From Rhizoclosmatium globosum (Eukaryota > Chytridiomycota > Chytridiomycetes > Chytridiales > Chytriomycetaceae), in NCBI GenBank assembly GCA_002104985.1, contig MCGO01000001.1, positions 434,001 to 498,000 of the forward strand: 64,000 bases of DNA, given 5' to 3'. A program made the translations under genes and the position numbers. Position 1 is the first letter of the stretch. Every line of letters begins with the position of its first letter. Positions 50,322 through 59,895 of the stretch are shown in pieces. The notes under the pieces were generated by a model that made no database searches, was not told the origin of the DNA, and worked only from the letters and a program-made list of their open reading frames with translations.

Positions 50322-50343
50322 GGCCCCGTTCAGTGAGAAAAAA
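50322..50343 (+). repeat. Left terminal inverted repeat of the Harbinger element
   Basis: The 22-nt left end begins GGCCCCGTTCAGTGAG and pairs with the right end, with two mismatches (positions 13 and 17). TTA at 50319-50321 directly precedes it. Confidence 0.92.
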
Positions 50344-50389
50344 TTGCTATTTGTTTGGTGGTGATTTATGTGAATTTATCAAAATTTAT

Positions 50390-50545
50390 GGACTGGCTAT
50401 TTATCAATAAACTGTTTATTAGAAATAAACTGAAAAAGCTGTTTATGTCAAATAAACTATTTATCAATAAATCGTTTTTTTCACAAATTCCATAAACAGT
50501 TTATCACAATCCATAAATAGCCATAAATTCCATAAATTCCATAAG
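50390..50545. repeat. Left subterminal repeats (TTTATCAATAAA words)
   Basis: The AT-rich stretch repeats ATTTATCAATAAA and its relatives (for example TTTATTAGAAATAAAC, CCATAAATTCC) several times in both orientations. Such clustered words near transposon ends usually bind the transposon's Myb-like protein or transposase. The right end carries the same words. Confidence 0.75.
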
Positions 50546-50673
50546 TAGCTCTGGACCAGCTTTTGGACCTATTTTTTCCCCCTTCAACCATAAACAACAA
50601 ACACCAACAACTTTTTCGGATCTACTGACAGCAGTTTATTGGGTATTCATAAAGAAAACAACAGATTTTCCAA

Positions 50674-51967
50674 CTAGCCTGCCAACTCCGCATCATACAA
50701 ATCATGCAAGTACTCAACTGCAGCTTGATCGTTCGGAAGACCAAAAAACATTGCTGCGTGGACAGGTGCTTTGTCAAAGACTTGGCAGTACCGGAATAGC
50801 AAACGCGGGCTCAGCCAGTTACACTCCATACCGCTATATTTTCCATTCAACCTCGTAAGAAGCGATCCCAAGTGCTGAGAAACACGAAGTGACAGCTGAT
50901 GGACTTCAGGAATGGCTGAGAAACGATCTTTGGTAGCAGTAGTGGGCGGTGGTGAGTCACGGTTGTACAGGGCCATAGCGTTTTCAAGGCCGCGCTCAAT
51001 TTCAGCAAACTGGTCCGCCTTGTCATAATGCGCTCGTTTTGGTCGCTCGCCATTCTGAGTTTCGGCGCTAAGTCGCTTGTGGAGCGGCAAAACAGCGGCA
51101 GAGTTTGTAGAGGAATTCAACTGCAAGGGAGACATAACCACAGACGAGTTTGAAGAGTCAGGAGTCGACCAAGATGAAGATCTAGATGTAGATCCAGAAG
51201 TGGCAGTGGAAGAGGATTCATAGGTGGCAAGGGTGGTAGGAGGAGGAAGCGCAGGCATACCACTGTCCTCGTTGTCAGTGGTGCCATTCTCATCTGCAGA
51301 CTGAATAGAGGACGCAGCAAATCGACCAGAGGCTAGGTTCTTCCCATAGAGGTCATTCAGCAAGTTGAAGTTTGGACATCCTTTGACAATCAGACTGCGC
51401 ACGAGGCTCTTCTCTGCTGAAGATTTCAAGGACTGAAAGAATGAATGTTAGCTACAGAATATAATGCAACCAATCACATACATCGCAAAATGCCGAAACT
51501 ACGTCTACGTTTGCGGTCGGAGCACAAATAGCCTCGTTCCAACCCCATCCACTCAGTCCTTCCAACTTTACAGTCATGGAAAGTGTACTCTTTAACGTGT
51601 TAAACTTGTTCTTGACTTGAAGAACTGATAGATTCATAGAGAAGGTGGAGTTCAAATCATTGGTGACTGAAGTCCACGCCTCAGGTTTAAAGCCAGTCCC
51701 GGCACGTTTCCCATCCACAGCCTGTAGGAGCATTCGGTTGAGGGCAAATGTTGTTCGCTCTGGACTCCACTTTGCGCTTTCTGTTGAGTTGGTAGGAGTG
51801 GTTGTGGTAGCGACAAGAACAGGAGTTATGTTGGGAGCCAGAACAGATGGCAACGGAACACCTGGAGTAGTGCTTGCTATTGGCAGAGTCACAGGAGCGG
51901 TAGATGGTGATGCTGCTGCCGCCACTTCATTCTCGTTGGGGACTGCCTTCTTCTGTCTTGGAGCCAT
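50674..51967 (-). CDS. Harbinger Myb/SANT-like DNA-binding protein
   Basis: Two exons, 51967-51482 and 51432-50674 (intron 49 nt), give 414 residues. A Ser/Thr/Pro/Val-rich lead is followed at ~residue 65 by a trihelix Myb/SANT-like fold: KWSPERTTFALNRML, GKRAGTGFKPEAWTSV, VKNKFNTLKS, and a GWGWNEA turn. This matches the Myb_DNA-bind_3 type common in fungal and plant elements. The C-terminal half has Ser/Thr-rich linkers, a KRAHYDK segment and a helical end. In PIF/Harbinger elements this second protein brings the transposase to the nucleus and to the ends. The gene runs opposite to the transposase. Confidence 0.85.
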
Positions 51968-52115
51968 TGGAGAAAACTTCAGCACAGATGAAGACAAGAA
52001 GGAAAGCGGCCTGAAAATTTTCTCATACAGCCACACAGACACAATGTCAAACCTCATGCTGTTATTGAAAACCCCGCCTTCTAACATTGCGCAGTTTCTT
52101 GTACAGTACAGAGCA

Positions 52116-53466
52116 ATGTATTGTTTGCAATCACTAAAGAGATGGGCTTGTACGAAAATTCCATCTCCAGCTGCACATTTTCATTTCAGTGTCTTCAAAA
52201 TTCTTCGAAACATGCATGCTCGGGAGCGACGACGTGCACTTGCCAAGACCATCCTTGCGTCCACTATCACCCAAACAAAGCTACTTCTGCAGCGTTGGAA
52301 ATCAAGATTCTGCAAAACTCGCAGACACACCTCAATACTGACAGGTGCAATGTGGATTGAAGAGCTGCGTAAGGGACACAAGTCACGGATGCATGACAGC
52401 CTTCGCATGGATGTTGCCACCTTTGAGTGAGTGATTCATATTCTTGCCCTTTACTGATTGAAGCAATAGCTCTCTTGTGTTATTGTTGGCTCAAACTGGC
52501 AAGTTACCTCGTTCTCGTCAATTGAAGCCGTCTGAGCAGGTTGCGATTTTCCTCTTCATTGTCGGGGGTAACAACTCGAATCGTCCAACACAAGAGCGTT
52601 TCCAACGAGCTCCGGCTACTATTTCTCGCTCTTTTCACGGTGTCTTGGCAGCGTTGTTGCATCTTCAACCACGATTTATGACTCTGCCAACAGCTGACTC
52701 GCCTGAACCTGCCGTTCTTCTAAGCAACAAGTACAAACATTTCAAAGGATGTTTGGGAGCAATGGATGGGACCCACGTGAATGCATTTGTTGCAGAAGCG
52801 GAAAGTGCTCCATTTCGCAGCCGGAAGGGAACACTATCACAAAACGTGTTGGGAGTCTGTTGTTTCAGCATGTTGTTTTTGTTTGTATTCGCTGGTTGGG
52901 AGGGATCGGCACATGACGGGCGGGTGTTCGATGATGCTCAGCGTAAAGGGTTTGACATTCCGTCTGGTCGGTTCTACTTGGGTGATGCTGGTTATTCCCT
53001 CTCCAAGTCAGTCTTGGTGCCTTATCGGGGGGTACGCTATCATTTGAAAGAGTTCGCTCAAGCACGTGATCGCCGGTGAGTAATGATGTAACTTCAATCA
53101 CAACTAATCAAAACAAGACCCCAAAATTCCCAGGAGCTCTTCAACCTTAGGCACGCATCTCTTCGGAATGTTATTGAGCGGATATTTGGCTGCATGGCAA
53201 AGCGGTTCCCAATCCTGAAGTCAATGCGCCCTTATTCGTTTAGCACACAACGGGACCTTGCTATTGCCCTTCCTATTCTTTTCAACATAATTCGCAGCTT
53301 TGGCAAGGATTCTTTTGTGGATGAAGCGATTGTGGAGCAAACAGAGGCATTTGGGGAAGAGGATGTGGATGAGGATGAGCAGGGAGAGGCAGAAACCTGG
53401 CGAGACAGTATTGCAAACGCTATGTGGGTTGATTACCAGAGAGTGCTTCGAGACAGAAGACAATAA
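52116..53466 (+). CDS. PIF/Harbinger DDE transposase (HARBI1-like)
   Basis: Exons 52116-52426, 52470-53075 and 53118-53466 (introns 43 and 42 nt) give 421 residues. After a basic N-terminal helix region, the catalytic Asp 1 lies in GAMDGTHV, Asp 2 in WEGSAHDGRVFDDA, and the Glu in NVIERIFGCMAKRFPIL. The spacing and neighbours are those of HARBI1. The YLGDAGY and N-x-R-HAS segments also match. All three catalytic acids are present, the frame is open and the splice sites are canonical. It should cut at the element's ends and insert at TTA or TAA. The start ATG at 52116 is the first useful one in frame. Confidence 0.94.
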
Positions 53467-53509
53467 ACTGTATTTTCCTCATAACCACTATGTTCATACC
53501 AATTTATTC

Positions 53510-53665
53510 AGTTTCTTAAAATTTATGGTTGTTTATGGCTATTTATGGCCGGAATTTATCAATAAACAGCTCTGAGCTATTTATCAATAAACAGGGAAAG
53601 CGAATTTATTGATAAATAGGCATTTCAGAAAATAAACAGTTTATTGATAAATAGGCCAAAAACTG
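53510..53665. repeat. Right subterminal repeats (TTTATCAATAAA words)
   Basis: The AT-rich region repeats TTTATCAATAAACAG and its reverse form TTTATTGATAAATAGG four or more times, mirroring the left subterminal block. It begins just after the transposase stop at 53466. Confidence 0.75.
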
Positions 53666-53687
53666 TTTTTGCTCGCTGAACGGGGCC
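53666..53687 (-). repeat. Right terminal inverted repeat of the Harbinger element
   Basis: Read on the minus strand, the 22-nt end begins GGCCCCGTTCAGCGAG and pairs with 50322-50343. TTA at 53688-53690 directly follows it and equals the left flank. Confidence 0.92.
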
Positions 53688-56600
53688 TTATTTTCGATAT
53701 TGCTGAGATTTTTACGAGCAGAGTGTCTTGCTTTTTCATCACCAACGGCAAGAGTTTCTTTCAAGGGACCGTCAAGAAGTACCGATTGAAGCCTAACTTT
53801 GGTTTTCTCAACCGCAACTGACAGATTACTGCCAACATCCGTATTCAAAGTGATAATACTTCGACTCAATTTGAGTTGCTGAGAAGGAGTAGCACGCTTT
53901 GGAAGAGTAAGGTATTGAATGACTGAAGAAAGGAGCAAATCAATGCGATCGGTCCTATCCGCCTCTGCATTGATTCTCGACACAAGCAAATTCTGTCGGC
54001 AAAAGTTGAAGAGTTGAGGAACACCGGTTTGATCTGTGGTATAGAAAGCTGCGGCATCCTGTGTACGATTTCTGCATAGAACCTTGTAGTCTCGACTTGA
54101 AACAGTAAAAACTGGGAGAAGTGGAATTTCGATATCCGCTGAAGTTAAACTCGATTCTATGATTTCTCTGATTCCATCAGTGAAGTCTTGACGAAGCTGT
54201 ATGCGGGCAAATTCGTTTCTTGCCAATGCACAGTACTGATTGATAATATGTTCACGTTGTTTAACTTCTTGTGATAGTTTACTGAGAGCCTTGTTGACCT
54301 CTGTTATATTTTTTGACAGTCTGGTGGATAGAGGAATAAGTTTGCGAAGAGGTGTACGGTCTGCACCGTCCGAGTCTTCTTCAATCTTGTTGATCTTCTT
54401 TCTGACGGACTTCAGTTTCCGCTCGTAAGAGGCATGCTTTTTGGCGGCAGCCGAAATTTTCTTGTTGATTTCCTTGATGATTGGCCGTTGTGTTTTGATG
54501 GTATCGGAAATAACCTCTTTCGAGAAGCCTGAATAAGCCGAGACACCTTCAAGACCAAGTTCGGATAGAACTTTGAAGCATTCGAGGTCATCAGTCTGAG
54601 TTGCAGCAAATGCGATGGATCCCATTCTTCCGTCTGCCATTTATGTTTAGTAAGTATGAATCAAAGGAAGTTACCTACCAATGAATAACTGGCGTCTAAA
54701 TTGACGACCCAGGAGGTCCTTGGCAGTCTTGTTATCGACAGCACTAAAAATTACACTCAACAAGATATTAATAGGCATGCTTCAACTTACCGTTTGATTG
54801 GTGCAGCAATCAAGAATCCAGTACATTTCGTGAGAAACGCCTCAACGACAGCATTTCTGGCAGCATTTGCATCTTGTAATCCAGGTAAATCCAGCAAACG
54901 ACCACCTGAATCTGCCAACAACGGGAACGGCCCTGAGAGTACAGCGTACTTAACAATAGGCCAGAGACGTCCGACTTCACTTTCAAGAATCACATCGCTC
55001 CTAGAAGTTTTTGATGACACAAATGCTTCCAATCGCGATCGTATCCCTTCCTCTGTTGAAGCTCGTAGTGTAACGACAGACCCTAACCTGCCTTCCATCA
55101 ATCCACCCTTTCGTGTCAACTCATCAAACGTGGCGATTCGGCCATACACTGACATAACCTTGTCATACGCAATTCTCCCATTTTCAGAGCTGGGACGCAT
55201 CATGTTTTTCTTGAGGTTTCCGTTCTCGTCAGCCAAATCACCAAGTAAGAGCTCCAATTCCGGATACCATTCGTCCTTCTTGAGAAATTCAACTTTGGCT
55301 TCGAATTCTCTGCTTGCATGATATGCAATTTCTATAGGAGCTGCAGTACATGCTCGTGCACCAGAAACGGGGAGAATCCCATCGGATTTGGGTACCAGGA
55401 GTGCGTTAAGCAAGGAGCTTTTTCTATAAATCGTGTCAGCGTGTAAATTGAAGTGGAAGTAAGACATACCCTGAGCCCGAATCTCCAAGAACAGCAATCA
55501 TCGCGGCCCCAGCGTTGCCATTTGAACCAGTTGCCGTAGCAGTGCTCGTGTTTGAGTCAACAAGTTCTTGTACTTGACTTTTCCAAATTTGAATTCGTCT
55601 ATCACTTGCCACAGTCTTCTGTCCTTGAACACATGAGATAGAATCAATAAACTTCGACAGCGTCGCAGCAGCAACATTGTTTGTCTTGATGACTTTGTTC
55701 AAGTAAACGGTTCTTTCTTGAAGTGATTGCGTTGAAGATTCCACCCTCGATTGCCGAAGCTCCTCAATTTCCTTCGCCTCTCGTTCCATTCGCTGGCGAA
55801 GCGCTTCCGGAGCAATATCTTCTCCGTCATCAGCACGATCATCTTGCATAATTTGCGTCAAGAAATCATTCAACTTTTCCTGAGCCTCAGAAGTAGCCGC
55901 CAAGTCATTGTTACCGCCTTCGCCCTCCTCCATCAACTCCTCATCGTTTTCCTCATCGTCATCGTCGTGTTCATACGATGTGGTTCCCCTCTTTTTCTTG
56001 GAAGCAAACGCCTTCAACATTTCCTGTTTCGCCTCAACCTGAACACTGTCATCCACTTCTGCATAATCCCATAATACATCCAACAAGGCAGGAATACCTG
56101 TTGCTTCCACGTTCAAAAATGTTGGACTGATACTCGCGCTTCCACCACCTTCACGCATAATCATATCATAGCTGATGGAGCTAACACAGAAAACCTGCAA
56201 CTGCGTGACGCCATAATGTAGATCCAACGCATTCGCTTGTGCCAAAATATCTGCCATATCTTGCGTATACTGCCTACGGAGACCATCCGCCACAAATCCA
56301 TTTCTCGCTGTCACACAAGAGTGTCGCAACATTCTCGAAATTCGAGCAATGTTGTTTTCAATCGCTTCATCAACGGGTATCCCATTCTTCTGCATCATTC
56401 CAACTTTTTTTTTATAGTCCTCCAACGTTTCAAGTGCCTTCTTTGCATAAACTTTGGTTGTTCCGTTATCATCGTGTCCATCTGATTCCCGAACGAAGAG
56501 AGGAACAGGCGTATTTACCATTTCACACCCTACTTTCCAAAACTTGACAAAATCGCCTTCCAATTCATCTACAATTTCTCGCGGATCCACAGAATCGCTG

Positions 56601-59118
56601 TGGGTGGCAACAAACCCAACGTAGCTCAGGTTACCGTTCTTAATATTTTCACGAACAAGGTCTGAAAGTAGCAGGTCTTTAGTAACCTTGTTGTCCTGAG
56701 CACGAGTGATAGGAGCCACAGCAAGGAGCGCGTTGCAGTTGGAAATATAGTGGGACACAACTTGGTTTCTGGCGGAATTTTCATCTCCGAGACCTATGCA
56801 GTTTAAATACAAACTTTGGCGAAGGTTACAATACAAACCTGGTAAATCAACAAGAACTAGTCCTCCTGACAACAAACCCCAAGGTCCATAAACACAAGCC
56901 CGCTTTACAAGAGGCCAAATGGAACTCGAAGTTTGAACGGCGCTAGATTTTCTGGTCGTGGTTGCAAGAAACCTCGCAATTCGTCGCGAGATGATGGCAG
57001 GCTTATTCGCACTAAAGCGAATCGTTTTTGAAAGATGCGACAGAGTAGCTTGATACTTGAGATTCTTTGATTCTTGTTCATACTCCTCAAACGTTGTGTG
57101 GGCAGGGGATCCGCCAAGAACCGCTTTCACAGAGGCAAGAGCTCGCGTTGCTTCATTCTCGGCACCATCACCATCAAAGAAGGCTTCAAGAGCAGCAGCA
57201 CGTTGTTCAGGATCACTGTCGTCCCCGTCGTTGCTGAGTGTGGCTTGCAGTTTGGCAGCACGATCAGCCTTCTCCTTATTACAGGTGGCTGCATTTTTGA
57301 GCATATCGCTCCATTCGTTGGATGTTACAAACTCAATAGTAGCCGTGTAAAGACAGTTGTCTTCCTCTTCCTCGTCATCCTTGATGGTGTCAATGTTTGG
57401 ATCAAAAGCTAGGATCTCATCCAATTCATTATCATCGTCTTCATCGTCCTCGTTTTCACCATCATCTTTATCCGTTGTCTCGATTTTCGCAAGTGAAGGC
57501 GGCTTTTTGTATCGAATTTCGACAACGACAGCAGTACAAGCATGCACTGTTATGTTAAAGTTTAGATTATGAATCATGAGAGTATGGTAATATACTCAAC
57601 TTGAGGACGTTGGTAGAATATTGCAACCATTCAGCAACGCATTCAACACAGTACTTTTGCCAGCGCCTGTTGGTCCACAAATTCCGAAAAAGTATTCGTT
57701 CGTTGTTGGAGCTTCTTCAGAATCTGATTCGTTCTCGGACTCCCCACTGTCCGATTGATCAATCGGATCATAATCCCCCTCATTAGTATTAATCTCATGA
57801 GAATTACTCTCTTTCTCGACGTTATTTGTGTTTGAATCACTTTCTACGTCATTATCTGTGTTGTTTCATAAGAAATTACCATCAGACATTATCGCACTCA
57901 CTGGACGTTCCCGACTCCATAACAGTGCTTGATGCTCGTGAACCGCTTCTAGATGACGTGTTTGCATTTTCTTCTGACGAAGAGGGCTCATCAGGGGAAT
58001 AAGATGGACGAGTCGAGGAAGGCATCGTTGAACCCATAGCTGACGACGAAATATCATCAGGGGTCCTATCGTCTGATTGGTCCGCCGAATTGTCACCATC
58101 TTCAGTTTCGCTAGCATTAGAGTCTTCTTCTGTTACAACGAAAAAAGTAAGAAGTTTGATCTTGAAATAATTGAACTTTACCAGATGCCGCCTTTGCAGC
58201 TGCGACAAGTGCGCCAATCAAAGAACGTCTTGACGGAGTGTTGTCTTCATTGTTCGACCGGATGACTTGTTTCTCTGGTGTAGAATCTCGTTGAATAGCT
58301 GTCGCCGAACTAGAAGCCAAGACTGTCAATTCCACTGCAGTAGTATGCGGTACTTGCTTTGTTACGGAATCGTCATCAGTTACCGAAGTTCCTTCAAGAA
58401 TAAGAGATTGAACATTCGATGCGAGAGTAAGTTTGGCAACCAGGGGACTAAGAGGCTGAGTAGTGGTGGTCGAAGGTTCTCTTGAGGCAGTAGGGGTATG
58501 AAAAGTAGTGCGTGGTTCACTTGCGTCACTTGGAATGGGAGTGAACTCTCGTGTGTTACTTTGTGGTAAGTGAACTGGTAACTGATTAACAACAATTCTT
58601 AAGTGCTTCAAAGACCTACTCTCCGTTGAGACGCCTTTTCCGTTGATGCTTCCAGCAATATCTGATGGTTGCGGCTGGGGAGGTACTGACTCATTGTTTC
58701 CAGAACTTGATAAGATCGTTGGCACAGGTCGATCACGATCGCCAACGTCCTCGGAATCCATCCTGCGTTTCTTTTTCGGAGAGTCATTGTCGGGGTCGTC
58801 TCTGTCGCGTTTCCAGTGGTTCCCGTCTTTGAAGTGTTGGACGGCGGCACCGAGAATCTTCCGTTCCGCAAACGAGGCGGCGGGAAAGAGATCGGCGATG
58901 TCGGCCTTGTCGAGCGCGGCAAACACGCGCGCATTCAGTTGCTCGGCCTCGATCGTTTCGCGCACCAAACCCACTTTCGATGCCGCAATCGTCGGGAAGT
59001 TGGCCGTCAGCGCCGCGCACACGAATTCAGCGACGGACGACGGCGTTTCGGCGGTGGCGAGCTGTGATTGGTTGGTTCGGTTGTTGGTGGTGGTGGCTGT
59101 CAAAAGTACGGACACTGG

Positions 59119-59508
59119 TCACTTACTGCTGCACTCAGGCCGCCCGGTGGTAGTGCACTGAGCATGTATCTGAAGGAGTGTGGAAAGGGGTCTTGTCACG
59201 AATGCGCACTGGATCACTGAGTGACAGTAGGTACTGTGCTGCTTTCTGTACACACTTTTTCGGACGCAATCAAGGTGGAAAAGAAACCAACCTTCAAAAC
59301 ATTCCCTGAAAGTAAGAGTGTCATAATCAAGCATTTCTAGGCGAGTTGGTGAAAATAAGGAAGGCTCTATATCTTGAACTATTTTTTGAATTTCAATGTG
59401 GTTCTCCCAGGCCAAAAAATCCACAGAGACAGTGCATGTAAACGTTTTCTCGTTCATATTGCATACAAAAAAGGTGGGGAATAGTTTAAAGAGCACAATG
59501 CATAACAT
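59119..59508 (-). CDS. Doubtful ORF upstream of the GTPase gene, about 129 codons
   Basis: An open minus-strand frame from the ATG at 59508 has a protein-like composition but no motif. It ends at an AGTAAGTGA, which also reads as a splice donor, 30 bases before the first certain GTPase exon. It could be a separate small gene, an upstream exon of the GTPase gene or chance. A 30-base intron would be shorter than any other here. Confidence 0.25.
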   Translation of the reverse strand: MLCIVLFKLFPTFFVCNMNEKTFTCTVSVDFLAWENHIEIQKIVQDIEPSLFSPTRLEMLDYDTLTFRECFEGWFLFHLDCVRKSVYRKQHSTYCHSVIQCAFVTRPLSTLLQIHAQCTTTGRPECSSK

Positions 59509-59536
59509 AATAGCCACTACAGTATTTTGAAACGTT

Positions 59537-59588
59537 CGTTAAGGCCGTGGTCTCTCCGGAGGCGTGGGTTCGAATCCCACTCTGCTCA
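59537..59588 (+). pseudogene. 3' fragment of a tRNA-Leu gene
   Basis: The stretch carries a perfect T-arm (GTGGG, TTCGAAT, CCCAC at 59564-59580), a long variable arm with CTCCGGAG, and a 3' acceptor strand TCTGCTC with a final A. These resemble the 3' half of eukaryotic tRNA-Leu, and a TTAAGGC fits an AAG anticodon loop. The matching 5' acceptor GAGCAGA and D-arm are not found within the preceding ~350 bases, and the bases before TTAAGGC do not pair with CGTGG. It therefore looks like a truncated copy. A split gene with a long intron is less likely. Confidence 0.55.
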
Positions 59589-59895
59589 TGCGTTTTGGGA
59601 TAGTTGGCGGTGAAGGCTTGGATGGCTGTTTTGGATGTGGTGTTAGTCCAAAGTCGCGAGCCTAAATTGGAAGTAATGTTTCACAATTCTGTTATCTAAT
59701 GTATTGTTACATTTTCTTTTCTGTTGGGTATCTTTGATGTTATATCATCAGGTGGTTATGTTCCAAATTACGTCATCAACAAGCTAGTCTGGGCAGATTT
59801 GGGAAATTGTTGCATAAGTCTTACATACTGTATTTTTGTTTTTCCTCAAAAAGTAAACGAGAAAAGAAGGAAAAGTCAAATTTTAAAAGGATGTT
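59589..59895. other. Intergenic region between the tRNA fragment and GH20 copy 2
   Basis: About 300 bases without a supported gene. It contains the 3' end of the GH20 transcript and nothing repeated. Confidence 0.4.

Larger units (their letters stand above)
50322..53687. mobile_element. Complete PIF/Harbinger DNA transposon, 3366 bp
   Basis: The element has inverted ends starting GGCCCCGTTCAG on both sides, flanked by TTA direct repeats (50319-50321 and 53688-53690), the target duplication expected for PIF/Harbinger. Inside are two divergently placed genes: a Myb/SANT-like protein on the minus strand (50674-51967) and a DDE transposase on the plus strand (52116-53466). This two-protein layout is the known autonomous form of the superfamily. 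AT-rich subterminal regions carry repeated TTTATCAATAAA-like words in both orientations. Both genes are open without stops or gaps, so the element may be recent and possibly active. It sits in a coding exon of the minus-strand GTPase gene. Confidence 0.95.
49330..59103 (-). pseudogene. Large double-GTPase protein, SLIP-GC (NUGGC)-like, disrupted by a transposon
   Basis: Exons: ~59103-58182, 58129-57902, 57855-57601, 57546-56839, 56793-55470, 55423-54791, 54743-54679, 54633-49613 (with the transposon inside) and 49563-49330. Without the element they would give about 2000 residues. A SAM-like helical domain opens the protein. GTPase unit 1 has GPTGAGKST (~445), VDLPG and ATHSD. Unit 2 has GDSGSGKSS (~1145), LDLPG and ATQTDD. 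Both resemble dynamin-like nuclear GTPase SLIP-GC, which normally has one such unit. The element enters after about residue 1690, and the frame then stops at 53606, losing some 310 residues. The element plus one TTA is 3369 nt, so its loss restores frame. The first exon's start is unresolved: the frame before 59103 has no ATG. Confidence 0.85.

Noticed and set aside
53715..53725. GAGCAGA as the missing 5' end of the tRNA-Leu fragment
   Set aside because: It lies almost 6 kb upstream inside a coding exon and is not followed by a D-arm.
57357..57572. Plus-strand Ser-rich open frame
   Set aside because: It is the complement of the acidic Asp/Glu-rich stretch of the GTPase gene, which always reads as Ser-rich on the other strand.
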